A DNA stretch of 14,134 nucleotides from an uncultured Bacilli bacterium (GCA_947631135.1 CANRKE010000025.1:1-14134), one strand, 5' to 3'; positions 1-7,603 are shown, counted from the stretch's first letter. Notes: a model not told the origin generated them from the sequence alone. Made by a program: numbers and translations.

Positions 1-1
1 T

Positions 2-55
2 AAATTAAGTATGAAAAAAATACAACAACTAGAAAAGAAAATTGCTGTTAAATAA
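2..55 (+). CDS. 3' end of an upstream gene (partial)
   Basis: An open frame enters from the left edge and ends at TAA 53-55. The visible 17 residues are rich in Lys and Gln and look like the charged, helical end of a protein. An ATG at 11-13 lies in the same frame but has no ribosome-binding site inside the window, so this is more likely the tail of a gene starting outside. Nothing here allows a functional assignment, and the frame could be chance in such AT-rich DNA. Confidence 0.35.
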   Translation, partial: KLSMKKIQQLEKKIAVK

Positions 56-83
56 TAATTATAATATTACAATTGTTTAATTA

Positions 84-112
84 TTGACATTAAAAATACA
101 CTATGATACAAT
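84..112 (+). promoter_or_regulatory. Sigma-A promoter of the MYG1-family gene
   Basis: A perfect -35 box TTGACA (84-89) is followed by a 17-bp spacer and a -10 box TACAAT (107-112). Transcription should start near 119. The -10 box overlaps the first in-frame ATG at 103, so that ATG would lie at or before the transcript start and cannot be the normal start codon. This supports the start at 139. Confidence 0.8.
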
Positions 113-138
113 TTAGTCAATTTAATGGAAGTGATAAA

Positions 139-1053
139 ATGGTAAAAATTGTAGACAACTTAAAAGATGCAAATGCAGTAACACATAGTGGAACATTTCA
201 TGCTGATGATATATTTTCAACAGTATTATTAGAATATATATTTGATGATTTATATATATTTAGAACTTATGAAATAACAGCTAAAAATGATAGTAGAATA
301 TATTATGATATTGGGGGAGGTAAGTTTGATCATCACCATAATCATAATAATAAAATGAGAAACGAATTTATACCATATGCATCATTTGGATTATTATGGG
401 AAGAATATGCTAAAACGTTTTTAGAAAAAATTGGTTGTAATAATATAGAATATGTAAGTAAATATGTTATAGATAATTTAATAACTTGTATAGATGCAGT
501 TGATAATGGAGTATTCTATAATTGTGATATGTATAATATTTTAGATGTATCTAAGATTATTTCACTTTTTAATCCTAGATATGATGAAGAAATTGATAGT
601 GATACAAAATTTATTGAAGCTTGTAATTTTGCAAAAATTATATTTGATAACATTGTTAATAATGGAATAAGTATGGCAAAATCCAAAAGTATAGTTGAAA
701 ATAAAATACGAACAGTTAAAAATCATATGATAATACTAGATGAATATGTACCATTTAAAGAACATATATTAAATTCTAAATTACCAGAAGCAAACAATAT
801 ATATTTTGTAATATATAAATCTTCTAGAAAAGGATATATGATAGCAACTTTACCTAAAAATATCGATGATAATGAACTTAGAATGAAATTTCCTGAAAAA
901 TGGGCTGGACTTAGAGAAAAAAATTTCAGTGATGTTTGTAATATTGATAATGTAATCTTTTGTCATAAAAATTTATTTGTTGCAGCTGCACATACACTTG
1001 ATAGTGCGATAAAAATAGTTGAAGAAACTATAAGAATCAATAATAAATTATAA
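139..1053 (+). CDS. MYG1/UPF0160-family putative metal-dependent hydrolase
   Basis: A 304-aa protein of the MYG1 (UPF0160) family, related to DHH phosphoesterases. Eukaryotic MYG1 is described as an RNA 3'-5' exonuclease; the bacterial members are little studied, so the substrate here is unknown. Visible motifs are HSGTFHADD (residues 16-24), in place of the usual HSGTFHxDE, the YDIGGG stretch (56-61), and DHHHNH (64-69), which together supply the His/Asp metal ligands. The region between these motifs is shorter than in eukaryotic relatives. The start at 139 is preceded by GGAAGTGAT with good spacing, while the ATG at 103 is overlapped by the promoter -10 box. No signal peptide or membrane segment is present, so it should be cytoplasmic. 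asnB follows after 48 bp with no clear terminator, so co-transcription is possible. Confidence 0.82.
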   Translation: MVKIVDNLKDANAVTHSGTFHADDIFSTVLLEYIFDDLYIFRTYEITAKNDSRIYYDIGGGKFDHHHNHNNKMRNEFIPYASFGLLWEEYAKTFLEKIGCNNIEYVSKYVIDNLITCIDAVDNGVFYNCDMYNILDVSKIISLFNPRYDEEIDSDTKFIEACNFAKIIFDNIVNNGISMAKSKSIVENKIRTVKNHMIILDEYVPFKEHILNSKLPEANNIYFVIYKSSRKGYMIATLPKNIDDNELRMKFPEKWAGLREKNFSDVCNIDNVIFCHKNLFVAAAHTLDSAIKIVEETIRINNKL

Positions 1054-1101
1054 AATAACAAAAATTATAAAATTTCATACAATAATATTGGGTGAAGAAT
1101 T

Positions 1102-2907
1102 ATGTGTGGAATTTTAGGTTGGATAAACAATAAAAAAAATATATTAGATAAAAAAGATATCTTTAATGATATGTTAGAATCTATGTCTTGTAGAGGAAAT
1201 GATAATACTGGTTATTATACAAGAGATAATATATTATTAGGACATAAAAGATTAGCAATTATAGATTTAGAAAATGGTAATCAACCTTTTTATTATAAAA
1301 ATTATTGTATAATATATAATGGTGAGATATATAATGCACCTGACATTAAAAAAGATTTAATAAATAGGGGATATAAATTTGATACAACTTGTGATACAGA
1401 AGTATTATTTAAAGCATATATTGAATATAAAGAAAAATGCCTAGATTTAATAGAAGGTATATTTAGTTTCGCAATATATGATAGTAAGAAGAAAAAGCTT
1501 TTTATAGCGCGTGATAGATATGGAGTAAAACCTTTATATTATATGAAGAAGAAAAATGATTTTATATTTTCATCTACAATTAAAGCTATATTAAAATCTA
1601 AAATTATAAAACCTATTATAGGAAAAAAGGAACTTAGTGAAATATTGAGTTTAGGTCCATCAAAATGTGTTGGAAGTGGAATTTTTAAGGGTATTAATGA
1701 ACTTAGAGCAGGACACTATCTAATATATAAAAAAAATAAGATAAAAATAAAAAGATACTACAATGTTAAAACTCAAGAATGTAATGATACTTATGAACAA
1801 GCACGTGATAAAGTTAAAACGTTACTTACTGATTCTATTAAAAGACAGATGATGAGTGATGTAGATATTGCATGTTTATTAAGTGGAGGACTTGATTCAT
1901 CTATTATAACAGCAGTAGTTGCTAAAAACTATAATAAAAGATTAACTACTTATTCAATAGATTATGTTGATAATGATAAATATTTTAAAAAGACAAGTTT
2001 TACTGTAGATTTAGATAAAAAATTTATAGAAGATATGAGTAATATGTACAACACTGATCATAAATATAAAATAATAACACAAGAAGAACTTGCTAAATGC
2101 TTAGAATATGCTGTAGATGCTAGAGATTATCCTGGTATGAGTGATGTAGATGCATCTTTGTTATGGTTTTCAAAAGAAATAAGTAAAGATTATAAAGTTA
2201 TATTAAGTGGCGAATGTGCAGATGAGATATTTGGTGGATATCCATGGTTTTATAGAGATGAATTAAATGATAGAGAAAATTTCCCATGGATAAATAATCT
2301 AGATTATAGGCAAAGTTTATTAAATGAAAAATATAGAAAAAAAATAAATCTATCAAAATTTGCAGCTAAAGAATATAAGAAGATGATTAAAGAATTACCA
2401 AAAAAAGATAGAAAGGATAAATATAAAAGATTGTTCTATATTAATATGACTCATTTTATGACAACATTATTAGATAGAAAAGATAGAATGACTATGTATT
2501 CAACATTAGAAGCAAGAGTTCCATTTGCAGATACTAAATTAATTGATTATTTATGGAATTTACCATTTAATTATAAATATAGATTTAATCAAGAAAAATA
2601 TATATTAAGAGAAGCCTTTGAAGATATTTTACCAGAAAGTGTATCAACACGTAAAAAGAACCCTTATCCAAAGACTCACAATCCAGTATATTTAAATTTA
2701 GTTAGTAATCTATTAAAAGATTCATTAAAAAATAAAGATAGTGTTTTATATAAAGTGTTTGATATAGAAAAAATAAATGAATTATTAAACTCTAAAGATG
2801 ATGATATCTTACCATGGTTTGGTCAGTTAATGACTAGACCACAACTAATAGCATATCTATATCAATTTGATTATTGGTTTAGAAAATATAATATAGAATT
2901 AGAATAA
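1102..2907 (+). CDS. asnB: Asparagine synthase (glutamine-hydrolysing)
   Basis: A 601-aa class II amidotransferase that makes asparagine from aspartate, glutamine and ATP in the cytoplasm. The N-terminal glutaminase domain starts with Met-Cys-Gly, so Cys2 becomes the nucleophile after Met removal. Further glutaminase motifs are GHKRLAIIDL (47-56), YNGEIYN (72-78) and ARDRYGVKPLYY (136-147). The C-terminal synthetase domain has the PP-loop SGGLDSS (261-267) that binds ATP pyrophosphate, then PGMSDVDASLLWF (344-356), SGECADEIFGGYPW (369-382) and the ARVPFAD segment. The length is normal for the family and both active sites look complete. The ribosome-binding site is TGGGTGAAG just upstream, and the fixed Cys2 leaves no doubt about the start. 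It follows the MYG1-family gene closely, and a weak TACAAT (1078-1083) could provide its own promoter. Confidence 0.96.
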   Translation: MCGILGWINNKKNILDKKDIFNDMLESMSCRGNDNTGYYTRDNILLGHKRLAIIDLENGNQPFYYKNYCIIYNGEIYNAPDIKKDLINRGYKFDTTCDTEVLFKAYIEYKEKCLDLIEGIFSFAIYDSKKKKLFIARDRYGVKPLYYMKKKNDFIFSSTIKAILKSKIIKPIIGKKELSEILSLGPSKCVGSGIFKGINELRAGHYLIYKKNKIKIKRYYNVKTQECNDTYEQARDKVKTLLTDSIKRQMMSDVDIACLLSGGLDSSIITAVVAKNYNKRLTTYSIDYVDNDKYFKKTSFTVDLDKKFIEDMSNMYNTDHKYKIITQEELAKCLEYAVDARDYPGMSDVDASLLWFSKEISKDYKVILSGECADEIFGGYPWFYRDELNDRENFPWINNLDYRQSLLNEKYRKKINLSKFAAKEYKKMIKELPKKDRKDKYKRLFYINMTHFMTTLLDRKDRMTMYSTLEARVPFADTKLIDYLWNLPFNYKYRFNQEKYILREAFEDILPESVSTRKKNPYPKTHNPVYLNLVSNLLKDSLKNKDSVLYKVFDIEKINELLNSKDDDILPWFGQLMTRPQLIAYLYQFDYWFRKYNIELE

Positions 2908-2972
2908 TATCTTCATTTTTAAAAATATATATGATAATATAATAGTATGAATATAGATTAGGAGATAAATAT

Positions 2973-3752
2973 ATGAATAGTAACATTATAGAATTCGGTT
3001 TTATTAGTATAAAGTGGTATTCAGTTCTAATATTATTAGCAATATTAATTGGAATTAAACTTGTTGAAAAGGAAGCAGTAAAATTAAATATTGATAAAGA
3101 TATATTATATAACTTAATATTTGGAGTTATTATATCTGGAATTATTTTTGCACGTTTATATTATGTTATATTCAATCTTGATTACTATTTAAACCATGTT
3201 ATAGACATATTTAAAATATGGGAAGGTGGTTTAGCAATACATGGTGCGATAATTGGTGGAGTATTATATACTATATATTACACTAAAAAGCATAATATTA
3301 ATACTATGCAGATGATCGATATATTTATACCTGCCCTTATTTTAGGTCAAGTAATAGGTAGATGGGGTAATTTCTTTAATAAAGAAGCACATGGTCCAGT
3401 AGTATCATTAACATTTCTTCAAAATATTCATCTTCCAAAATTTATAATAGATGGAATGAATATAAATGGCGTGTATTATCATCCAACATTTCTATATGAA
3501 TCAATGTGGAATTTACTTGGTTTTATTATAATAATATTCATTATTAAAAAGTTAAAGAATATAAAAATTGGTGATGTTACAGGATTTTATTTGATATGGT
3601 ATTCAATTATTAGATTTGCAATAGAAAAAATGAGAACAGATAGTTTAATGTTTATGAATCTAAAAGTTGCGCAGATTATATCAATAGTATTATTTGTAAT
3701 TGGTATTATTTTAATAATTAAAAATAGAATAGTAAATAAAAGAACCAACTAA
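2973..3752 (+). CDS. lgt: Prolipoprotein diacylglyceryl transferase
   Basis: A 259-aa integral membrane enzyme that transfers diacylglyceryl from phosphatidylglycerol to the lipobox Cys of prolipoproteins, the first step of lipoprotein maturation. The family signature is present as GRWGNFFNKEAHG (129-141), with Arg130 and Asn133 matching the essential signature positions. IWEGGLAIHGAIIGG (82-96) carries the conserved His90. HPTFLYES (170-177) and the late RFAIEKMRTD (214-223) supply further conserved residues. About seven hydrophobic segments are visible, as expected. AGGAG (2960-2964) sits about eight bases before the ATG, and a TATAAT at 2938-2943 may be its -10 box, although no good -35 is seen. 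The stop codon lies in the loop of a terminator hairpin. Confidence 0.95.
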   Translation: MNSNIIEFGFISIKWYSVLILLAILIGIKLVEKEAVKLNIDKDILYNLIFGVIISGIIFARLYYVIFNLDYYLNHVIDIFKIWEGGLAIHGAIIGGVLYTIYYTKKHNINTMQMIDIFIPALILGQVIGRWGNFFNKEAHGPVVSLTFLQNIHLPKFIIDGMNINGVYYHPTFLYESMWNLLGFIIIIFIIKKLKNIKIGDVTGFYLIWYSIIRFAIEKMRTDSLMFMNLKVAQIISIVLFVIGIILIIKNRIVNKRTN

Positions 3753-3763
3753 TAGGTTCTTTT
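3738..3763. terminator. Bidirectional terminator between lgt and the RHH gene
   Basis: AAAAGAACC (3738-3746) pairs perfectly with GGTTCTTTT (3755-3763) around an 8-nt loop that contains the lgt stop codon. The hairpin lies between two convergent genes whose ends are 12 bp apart, so it probably stops transcription from both sides. Confidence 0.75.
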
Positions 3764-3764
3764 A

Positions 3765-3953
3765 CTAACTGTTCTTTTTATTATTTTTTTTATCATTCTC
3801 CATATACTTAAGTGCAAAATCACAAGCAAGTATTACAAATCTTGAAAATGATATGTCATTTCCTGCTATTGCTTTATTTATATCTTCAATCAATTCAACA
3901 GGAAATCTAACAGTTTTATTTTCACTTTCTTTTTTTGTTAATTTAAATTCCAT
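3765..3953 (-). CDS. Small ribbon-helix-helix (Arc/CopG-type) DNA-binding protein
   Basis: A 62-aa protein with the layout of an RHH domain. A short strand around residues 13-18 (KTVRFPV) is followed by a first helix (about 19-30), a turn with Asn/Asp/Ser, and a second helix starting at FSRFVILACDFALKYM (36-51). Such proteins bind DNA as dimers through the paired strand, usually as repressors and often of their own gene. The tail is rich in Lys and Asn. A strong AGGAGGG lies upstream of the ATG on this strand. It is divergent from the M15 peptidase gene, and the shared region holds repeats that could be its operators (see 3973-4032). No toxin partner follows it, so an antitoxin role is not supported. 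Family placement is from pattern; the target is inference. Confidence 0.72.
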   Translation of the reverse strand: MEFKLTKKESENKTVRFPVELIEDINKAIAGNDISFSRFVILACDFALKYMENDKKNNKKNS

Positions 3954-3972
3954 AAATATCCCTCCTAATTAA

Positions 3973-4032
3973 ATTGTAATACAAAAGCAAAGTAATGTAT
4001 GCACCAAGTTTTGTAATTATTTTTGTATTAAT
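3973..4032. repeat. Tandem and inverted TTTTGTA-type repeats, candidate operators
   Basis: Two 12-bp direct repeats lie back to back: TTTTGTAATTAT (4009-4020) and TTTTGTATTAAT (4021-4032). A third copy in inverse orientation occupies 3973-3986, and its 10-bp core TAATACAAAA (3977-3986) is the exact complement of 4021-4030. The inverse copy overlaps a possible -10 (TACAAT) of the RHH gene. The tandem pair overlaps the position expected for the -35 of the peptidase gene, whose TATAAT is at 4045-4050. Tandem sites of this kind are typical of RHH repressors. Binding is inferred. Confidence 0.45.
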
Positions 4033-4084
4033 TAATATGAATATTATAATAAAATCTTAATATAATTAATTGGTGATAAAACTT

Positions 4085-4654
4085 ATGAAATTTTATGATA
4101 AATATTTAATTTTAGTAAATAAGTTAAATAAAATACCAGATAATTTTAATTATGATCTAATAAATATTTATAGTAATTATAAAAAAGATTATTTATATAT
4201 TGATAAAGTAGTATATACAAATTATTTACTTCTTAAAGATTATTTAAAGAAAAAAAATATAAATATAGAAATAGAAAGTGCATATAGAACACACGATTAT
4301 CAAGAAAAATTGTTTAATGATTTATGTATGGAAAAAGGTAAAGATTATGCATTAAAGTATTCAGCAACAAAATATCATTCTGAACATGAAACTGGACTTG
4401 CAATAGATATATGTATATTAAAAAATAATAAATATTATATAGAACATGAATTAAATGATTTAAAAGAGTTAAATATCATTCATAATAATATTTATAAATA
4501 TGGATTTATATTACGATATCCTAAAGATAAAGAAAGTATTACTGGTTATAATTATGAACCATGGCATATACGATATGTTGGTAAGTTTTCAAATATTATT
4601 TACAAAAATAATTTAACTTTAGAGGAATTTTATAATTTATATTTAAAAAATTAA
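4085..4654 (+). CDS. M15-family D,D-carboxypeptidase, VanY-like
   Basis: A 189-aa zinc peptidase of the VanY/D-alanyl-D-alanine carboxypeptidase group, which removes the terminal D-Ala from peptidoglycan stem peptides. SAYRTHDYQ (65-73) has the conserved Arg68. SEHETGLAIDI (99-109) provides zinc ligands His101 and Asp108. EPWH (158-161) provides the catalytic Glu158 and third ligand His161, so the active site is complete. No signal peptide or membrane anchor is seen: the protein opens directly on the start of the catalytic domain (YLILVNKLNKIPDNF). It may therefore act on cytoplasmic peptides or precursors, or leave by another route. The ATG at 4085 is chosen because GGTGAT (4072-4077) is its ribosome-binding site; a TTG at 4070 overlaps that site. 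It is divergent from the RHH regulator. Confidence 0.85.
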   Translation: MKFYDKYLILVNKLNKIPDNFNYDLINIYSNYKKDYLYIDKVVYTNYLLLKDYLKKKNINIEIESAYRTHDYQEKLFNDLCMEKGKDYALKYSATKYHSEHETGLAIDICILKNNKYYIEHELNDLKELNIIHNNIYKYGFILRYPKDKESITGYNYEPWHIRYVGKFSNIIYKNNLTLEEFYNLYLKN

Positions 4655-4670
4655 AATTTAATGATATAAT
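4642..4670 (+). promoter_or_regulatory. Promoter of the 527-aa membrane protein gene
   Basis: An extended -10 element, TGA followed by TATAAT (4662-4670), lies 17 bp from a partial -35 TTTAAA (4642-4647). The expected start near 4677 leaves a short leader with the ribosome-binding site AAAGGG. The -35 lies within the end of the peptidase gene. A second TATAAT is present at 4676-4681 but sits too close to the ribosome-binding site. Confidence 0.55.
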
Positions 4671-4697
4671 TATCCTATAATAGAAAGGGTAATTATT

Positions 4698-6281
4698 ATG
4701 GTACTAAGAAAACCTTATGCAATTTTAATAAAGCATTTTAAATTAATTCATTTAATTTTAACATTTTTAATGGCATATACAACATTAAAGATGAGAGCTC
4801 TTTATAAATTTTTTGTAAGCTATATAAGTTCAGGTTGGTTATCAATAAATCTTGAAGAGGTAAGTGAGTATGTAAATGCAACATGTTATATTTCATCTAT
4901 TTTAATAGTAATAATATTATTTATAGTATTTTGGTTGATGCGATTTAAAAAGAAACCTAACCTATATTATAAAATTGCAATGCCAGTATATATATTTAGT
5001 TTTGCAGTGTTTATATTTATGTCTCATGTATTAAATGGAGCAATCGCTGAATTAATCAGTCCTCTTAATTTAAGAATTTATAGAGATGTAACTCAAATTT
5101 TATTTCTTGTTCAAGCTGTTCTTCTTATCGTGCCAATTTTACGTGGAATAGGTTTTGATGTTAAAAAATTTAATTTTAAAAAGGATATTGCTGATTTACA
5201 AATAGAAGATTTAGATAGTGAAGAAATTGAAGTTAATATAAATATAGATAAACATAAAATAAAAAGAAGATTAAATAAATTTGGTAGAACATCTAGTTAT
5301 ATATTCTTAAGAAATAAACTTATTATATATAGAGTATTATTAATTGCATTTATAGTTATGTTTGGATATTTTTTAGTTAATGTATTCATTACTAATAAGA
5401 TATATAAAGAAGGTCAGGTTGTTAAATTAGATAATTATAGTTTTAAAGTTAATTATTCATATTTAACTAAATATAATAGTAATAATAGTATTATAAGTAG
5501 TGATTATAAATATATAGTTGTTAATTTTACTCCTATTAATAGAATAGAAGGTAATACATTTAATTTGGATAAAATTGATTTAGTAATTAATGGTAATTAT
5601 TATTATCCTGAAGTAACATATTATAATTATTTTAAAGATTTAGGTGTAGGGTATGATAATCAAGCATTAAGTATTAAAAATGATTTAGATTATATTATGG
5701 CTTTTAGAATACCAGCATCAGTTAAAGTTAATAGGGCAATATTAAGATATATTACTGGAACTAAACAAAAAGATGATAATATAATTAAAATATATAAAAA
5801 TGTAAAATTAAAATTAAAAGACGATACTAAAAATGTATTGAGTATAAATAGTAAAGTAGGAAATAATATTAATATAAATTCAAATATATTTAAAATTGAT
5901 AAATATGAACTTGCAAATAAATTTACATATACTTATAAAAATTGTGTAGATGATGTTTGTGAAGATGTTAATAGAGATATTAATGTTGCTAATTATGGTT
6001 ATTTAATAATGAAATTAACAGGAGAATTTAAACTTGAAAATAAAGGTATTAAACAATATTATAATAGTTATAATGATTATTATCAGCCAATGATTTATAT
6101 TCAATATAAGATTGGTGATGATATAAAAAAAATATCTAATGTAGATGCTGTAACTCCTACAAAGATACTTGATAATAATAAAGAAATTTATATTGAAGTA
6201 CCACAAGAAATTAATGATGCCAGTGAAATTAATTTTCACCTTAAATCAAGAAATAGTGATTATATAATAAAATTAAAATAA
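4698..6281 (+). CDS. Multi-pass membrane protein with large C-terminal beta-rich domain, unknown function
   Basis: I do not recognise this 527-aa protein by name. Four hydrophobic helices are visible at about 14-34, 62-81, 91-112 and 130-150. A charged cytoplasmic-type stretch of about 50 residues follows (KKFNFKKDIADLQ onward, then Lys/Arg-rich near 186-196), then a fifth helix at 210-231. Residues 232-527 are Asn/Tyr/Lys-rich with alternating hydrophobic residues, as in beta-sandwich folds, and should be outside. The pattern KYIVVNFTPINR...FNLDKIDLVINGNYYYP...MAFRIPASVKVNRAILRY (271-351) resembles the DUF4352/telokin-like domain. A second, similar unit may occupy about 390-527, with an outside Cys pair in NCVDDVC. 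The gene has its own promoter and ends in a strong hairpin, so it is a single-gene unit. A surface-binding or sensing role is possible but unproven. Confidence 0.8.
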   Translation: MVLRKPYAILIKHFKLIHLILTFLMAYTTLKMRALYKFFVSYISSGWLSINLEEVSEYVNATCYISSILIVIILFIVFWLMRFKKKPNLYYKIAMPVYIFSFAVFIFMSHVLNGAIAELISPLNLRIYRDVTQILFLVQAVLLIVPILRGIGFDVKKFNFKKDIADLQIEDLDSEEIEVNINIDKHKIKRRLNKFGRTSSYIFLRNKLIIYRVLLIAFIVMFGYFLVNVFITNKIYKEGQVVKLDNYSFKVNYSYLTKYNSNNSIISSDYKYIVVNFTPINRIEGNTFNLDKIDLVINGNYYYPEVTYYNYFKDLGVGYDNQALSIKNDLDYIMAFRIPASVKVNRAILRYITGTKQKDDNIIKIYKNVKLKLKDDTKNVLSINSKVGNNININSNIFKIDKYELANKFTYTYKNCVDDVCEDVNRDINVANYGYLIMKLTGEFKLENKGIKQYYNSYNDYYQPMIYIQYKIGDDIKKISNVDAVTPTKILDNNKEIYIEVPQEINDASEINFHLKSRNSDYIIKLK

Positions 6282-6315
6282 AGATTATCAAATAACATAC
6301 TGATAATCTTTATTT
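6276..6315. terminator. Terminator after the membrane protein gene
   Basis: A perfect 15-bp stem (6276-6290 with 6301-6315) encloses a 10-nt loop and overlaps the stop codon. There is no long T run on the plus side, so termination there may be partial. The minus side is followed by a T-rich stretch. Confidence 0.65.
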
Positions 6316-6317
6316 AT

Positions 6318-6347
6318 ATAATGTAAAATATTATATATTTACATTAT
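6318..6347. repeat. 10-bp perfect inverted repeat upstream of the Fic gene
   Basis: ATAATGTAAA (6318-6327) and TTTACATTAT (6338-6347) form a perfect inverted repeat around a 10-nt AT-only centre. It begins 3 bp after the preceding terminator and ends about 50 bp before the Fic promoter -35. It could be a second hairpin or a protein-binding site. Confidence 0.45.
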
Positions 6348-6399
6348 TAACAAATATTCAAAATAATATTATAGATTAATACCATAATCAAAGTAAAAT

Positions 6400-6428
6400 T
6401 TGACATTATAATGCCTATGTGTTATCAT
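6400..6428 (+). promoter_or_regulatory. Sigma-A promoter of the Fic gene
   Basis: A perfect -35 TTGACA (6400-6405), a 17-bp spacer and a -10 TATCAT (6423-6428) predict a start near 6435. The ATG at 6411, which begins the longest frame, lies inside this promoter and cannot be used from it. This supports the TTG start at 6465. Confidence 0.75.
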
Positions 6429-6464
6429 AAAGTCCATAATATATTTAAAAAGAGGGGATTAATT

Positions 6465-7586
6465 TTGGAAGAAATAATTGATTTAAAAATTGATAATGGT
6501 ATAAGTTTATCATTAAATAGACAACATTTAAAGAATATAGAAAAAGAATTATATGATTTTTTGGATAACATTGATTATGTAAAAACTTTAAAATTTGCAA
6601 AATCTGTATTACTGAGAAATGAAATAAAATCTAATAATTCTATTGAAGGTATAAATGATGATATATATAGTATTAAAAAAGCACTTAGAGGAAGATCTAA
6701 AAATATAACTTTAGAAAGGCAAAGAATAATAAATTTATATCATGGTTATCAATATATATTAAATAATAAAACTATTGATAAAGAATCATTAAGAAATTTA
6801 TATAATATATTAAGTAAAGATATATTAGAAACTTATGATAAAGTTAACATGGGAGAGTATTATAGACTTAAACCGGTATATATATTAAAGGGTGGTTATC
6901 TAAATAAAACTCCATTTATGGGTATAGATGAACGAAAAATAGATTACTATATGAACAAATTATTTGAATATATAAATGATGATAAATTAAATGACAATGA
7001 AATAAATAAATTTATTAAATCACAAATAATACATTTCTATTTCGTATATATACATCCATATTTTGATGTAAATGGAAGAACTAGTAGAACAGTAGCTATG
7101 TGGTATTTATTAAATAATAAAACATACCCATATATAATATTTAATAGAGCAATTGCATTTTCTAAAAGTAAATATGAACATAATATAATTAAGGGTAGAA
7201 TTAATGGGGATATTACTTTATTTATAGAATATATGTTAAATAGTGTATTAACCGAATTGGAAAAATTTAATTTTATACACAATATAGAAAGTAATGTAGA
7301 ATTAACAGAAGATGATAAAGTAATACTAGATTATATTTTAACTATTAAAAGTAATTTAACAATAAAGGATTTAGCTAAATTTTATAATAAATATAATGAA
7401 CAAAAAAAAGTTAAAAATATATATATAGAAAAAATAATGCCATTAATAGATAAAAATATAATTGTAGAAGGTAAAGAAACAAAATCTTTTATAGATACTA
7501 ATATACCTAATAGATTTTTAAAAATTAATTCTGATATTATAAATATTGATCCAAGTAAAGTTAAACATTTGAATTATAAAATCTAA
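6465..7586 (+). CDS. Fic-domain protein (probable AMP/nucleotidyl-transferase)
   Basis: A 373-aa Fic protein; the family usually transfers AMP from ATP to hydroxyls of target proteins. The Fic motif is HPYFDVNGRTSR (197-208): the catalytic His197, the metal-binding Asp and the phosphate-contacting NGR and final Arg are present. The usual DGNGR is DVNGR here, with Val in place of the first Gly. An N-terminal inhibitory-helix candidate is NNSIEG, with Glu61 as the likely inhibitory Glu. The residue four before it is Asn57, where the consensus has Ser/Thr, so self-inhibition may differ. The hydrophobic segment 237-254 after the core fits the family flap/helix region. The C-terminal 80 residues look like a winged helix. 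The TTG start at 6465 follows AGAGGGG by 7 bases, and the upstream ATG 6411 is inside the promoter. The target is unknown, and no antitoxin gene is adjacent. Confidence 0.88.
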   Translation: MEEIIDLKIDNGISLSLNRQHLKNIEKELYDFLDNIDYVKTLKFAKSVLLRNEIKSNNSIEGINDDIYSIKKALRGRSKNITLERQRIINLYHGYQYILNNKTIDKESLRNLYNILSKDILETYDKVNMGEYYRLKPVYILKGGYLNKTPFMGIDERKIDYYMNKLFEYINDDKLNDNEINKFIKSQIIHFYFVYIHPYFDVNGRTSRTVAMWYLLNNKTYPYIIFNRAIAFSKSKYEHNIIKGRINGDITLFIEYMLNSVLTELEKFNFIHNIESNVELTEDDKVILDYILTIKSNLTIKDLAKFYNKYNEQKKVKNIYIEKIMPLIDKNIIVEGKETKSFIDTNIPNRFLKINSDIINIDPSKVKHLNYKI

Positions 7587-7603
7587 TATATTATTTATAC
7601 TAA

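Noticed and set aside
54..85. AATAATTA / TAATTATT inverted repeat as a terminator of the upstream gene
   Set aside because: The stem is only 8 bp of A-T pairs with a 16-nt loop, and it is followed by TTGACA rather than a T run.
3765..3953. RHH protein as the antitoxin of a toxin-antitoxin pair
   Set aside because: No toxin-like gene lies beside it in the same unit; its neighbours are lgt (convergent) and a peptidase (divergent).
6015..6239. Minus-strand open frame of 74 codons
   Set aside because: It lies inside the membrane protein gene, has no ribosome-binding site and encodes mostly Ile/Phe/Asn, as expected from the complement of AT-rich coding DNA.
7037..7282. Minus-strand open frame of 81 codons
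   Set aside because: It is antisense to the conserved Fic core and has no recognisable domain or start signal.
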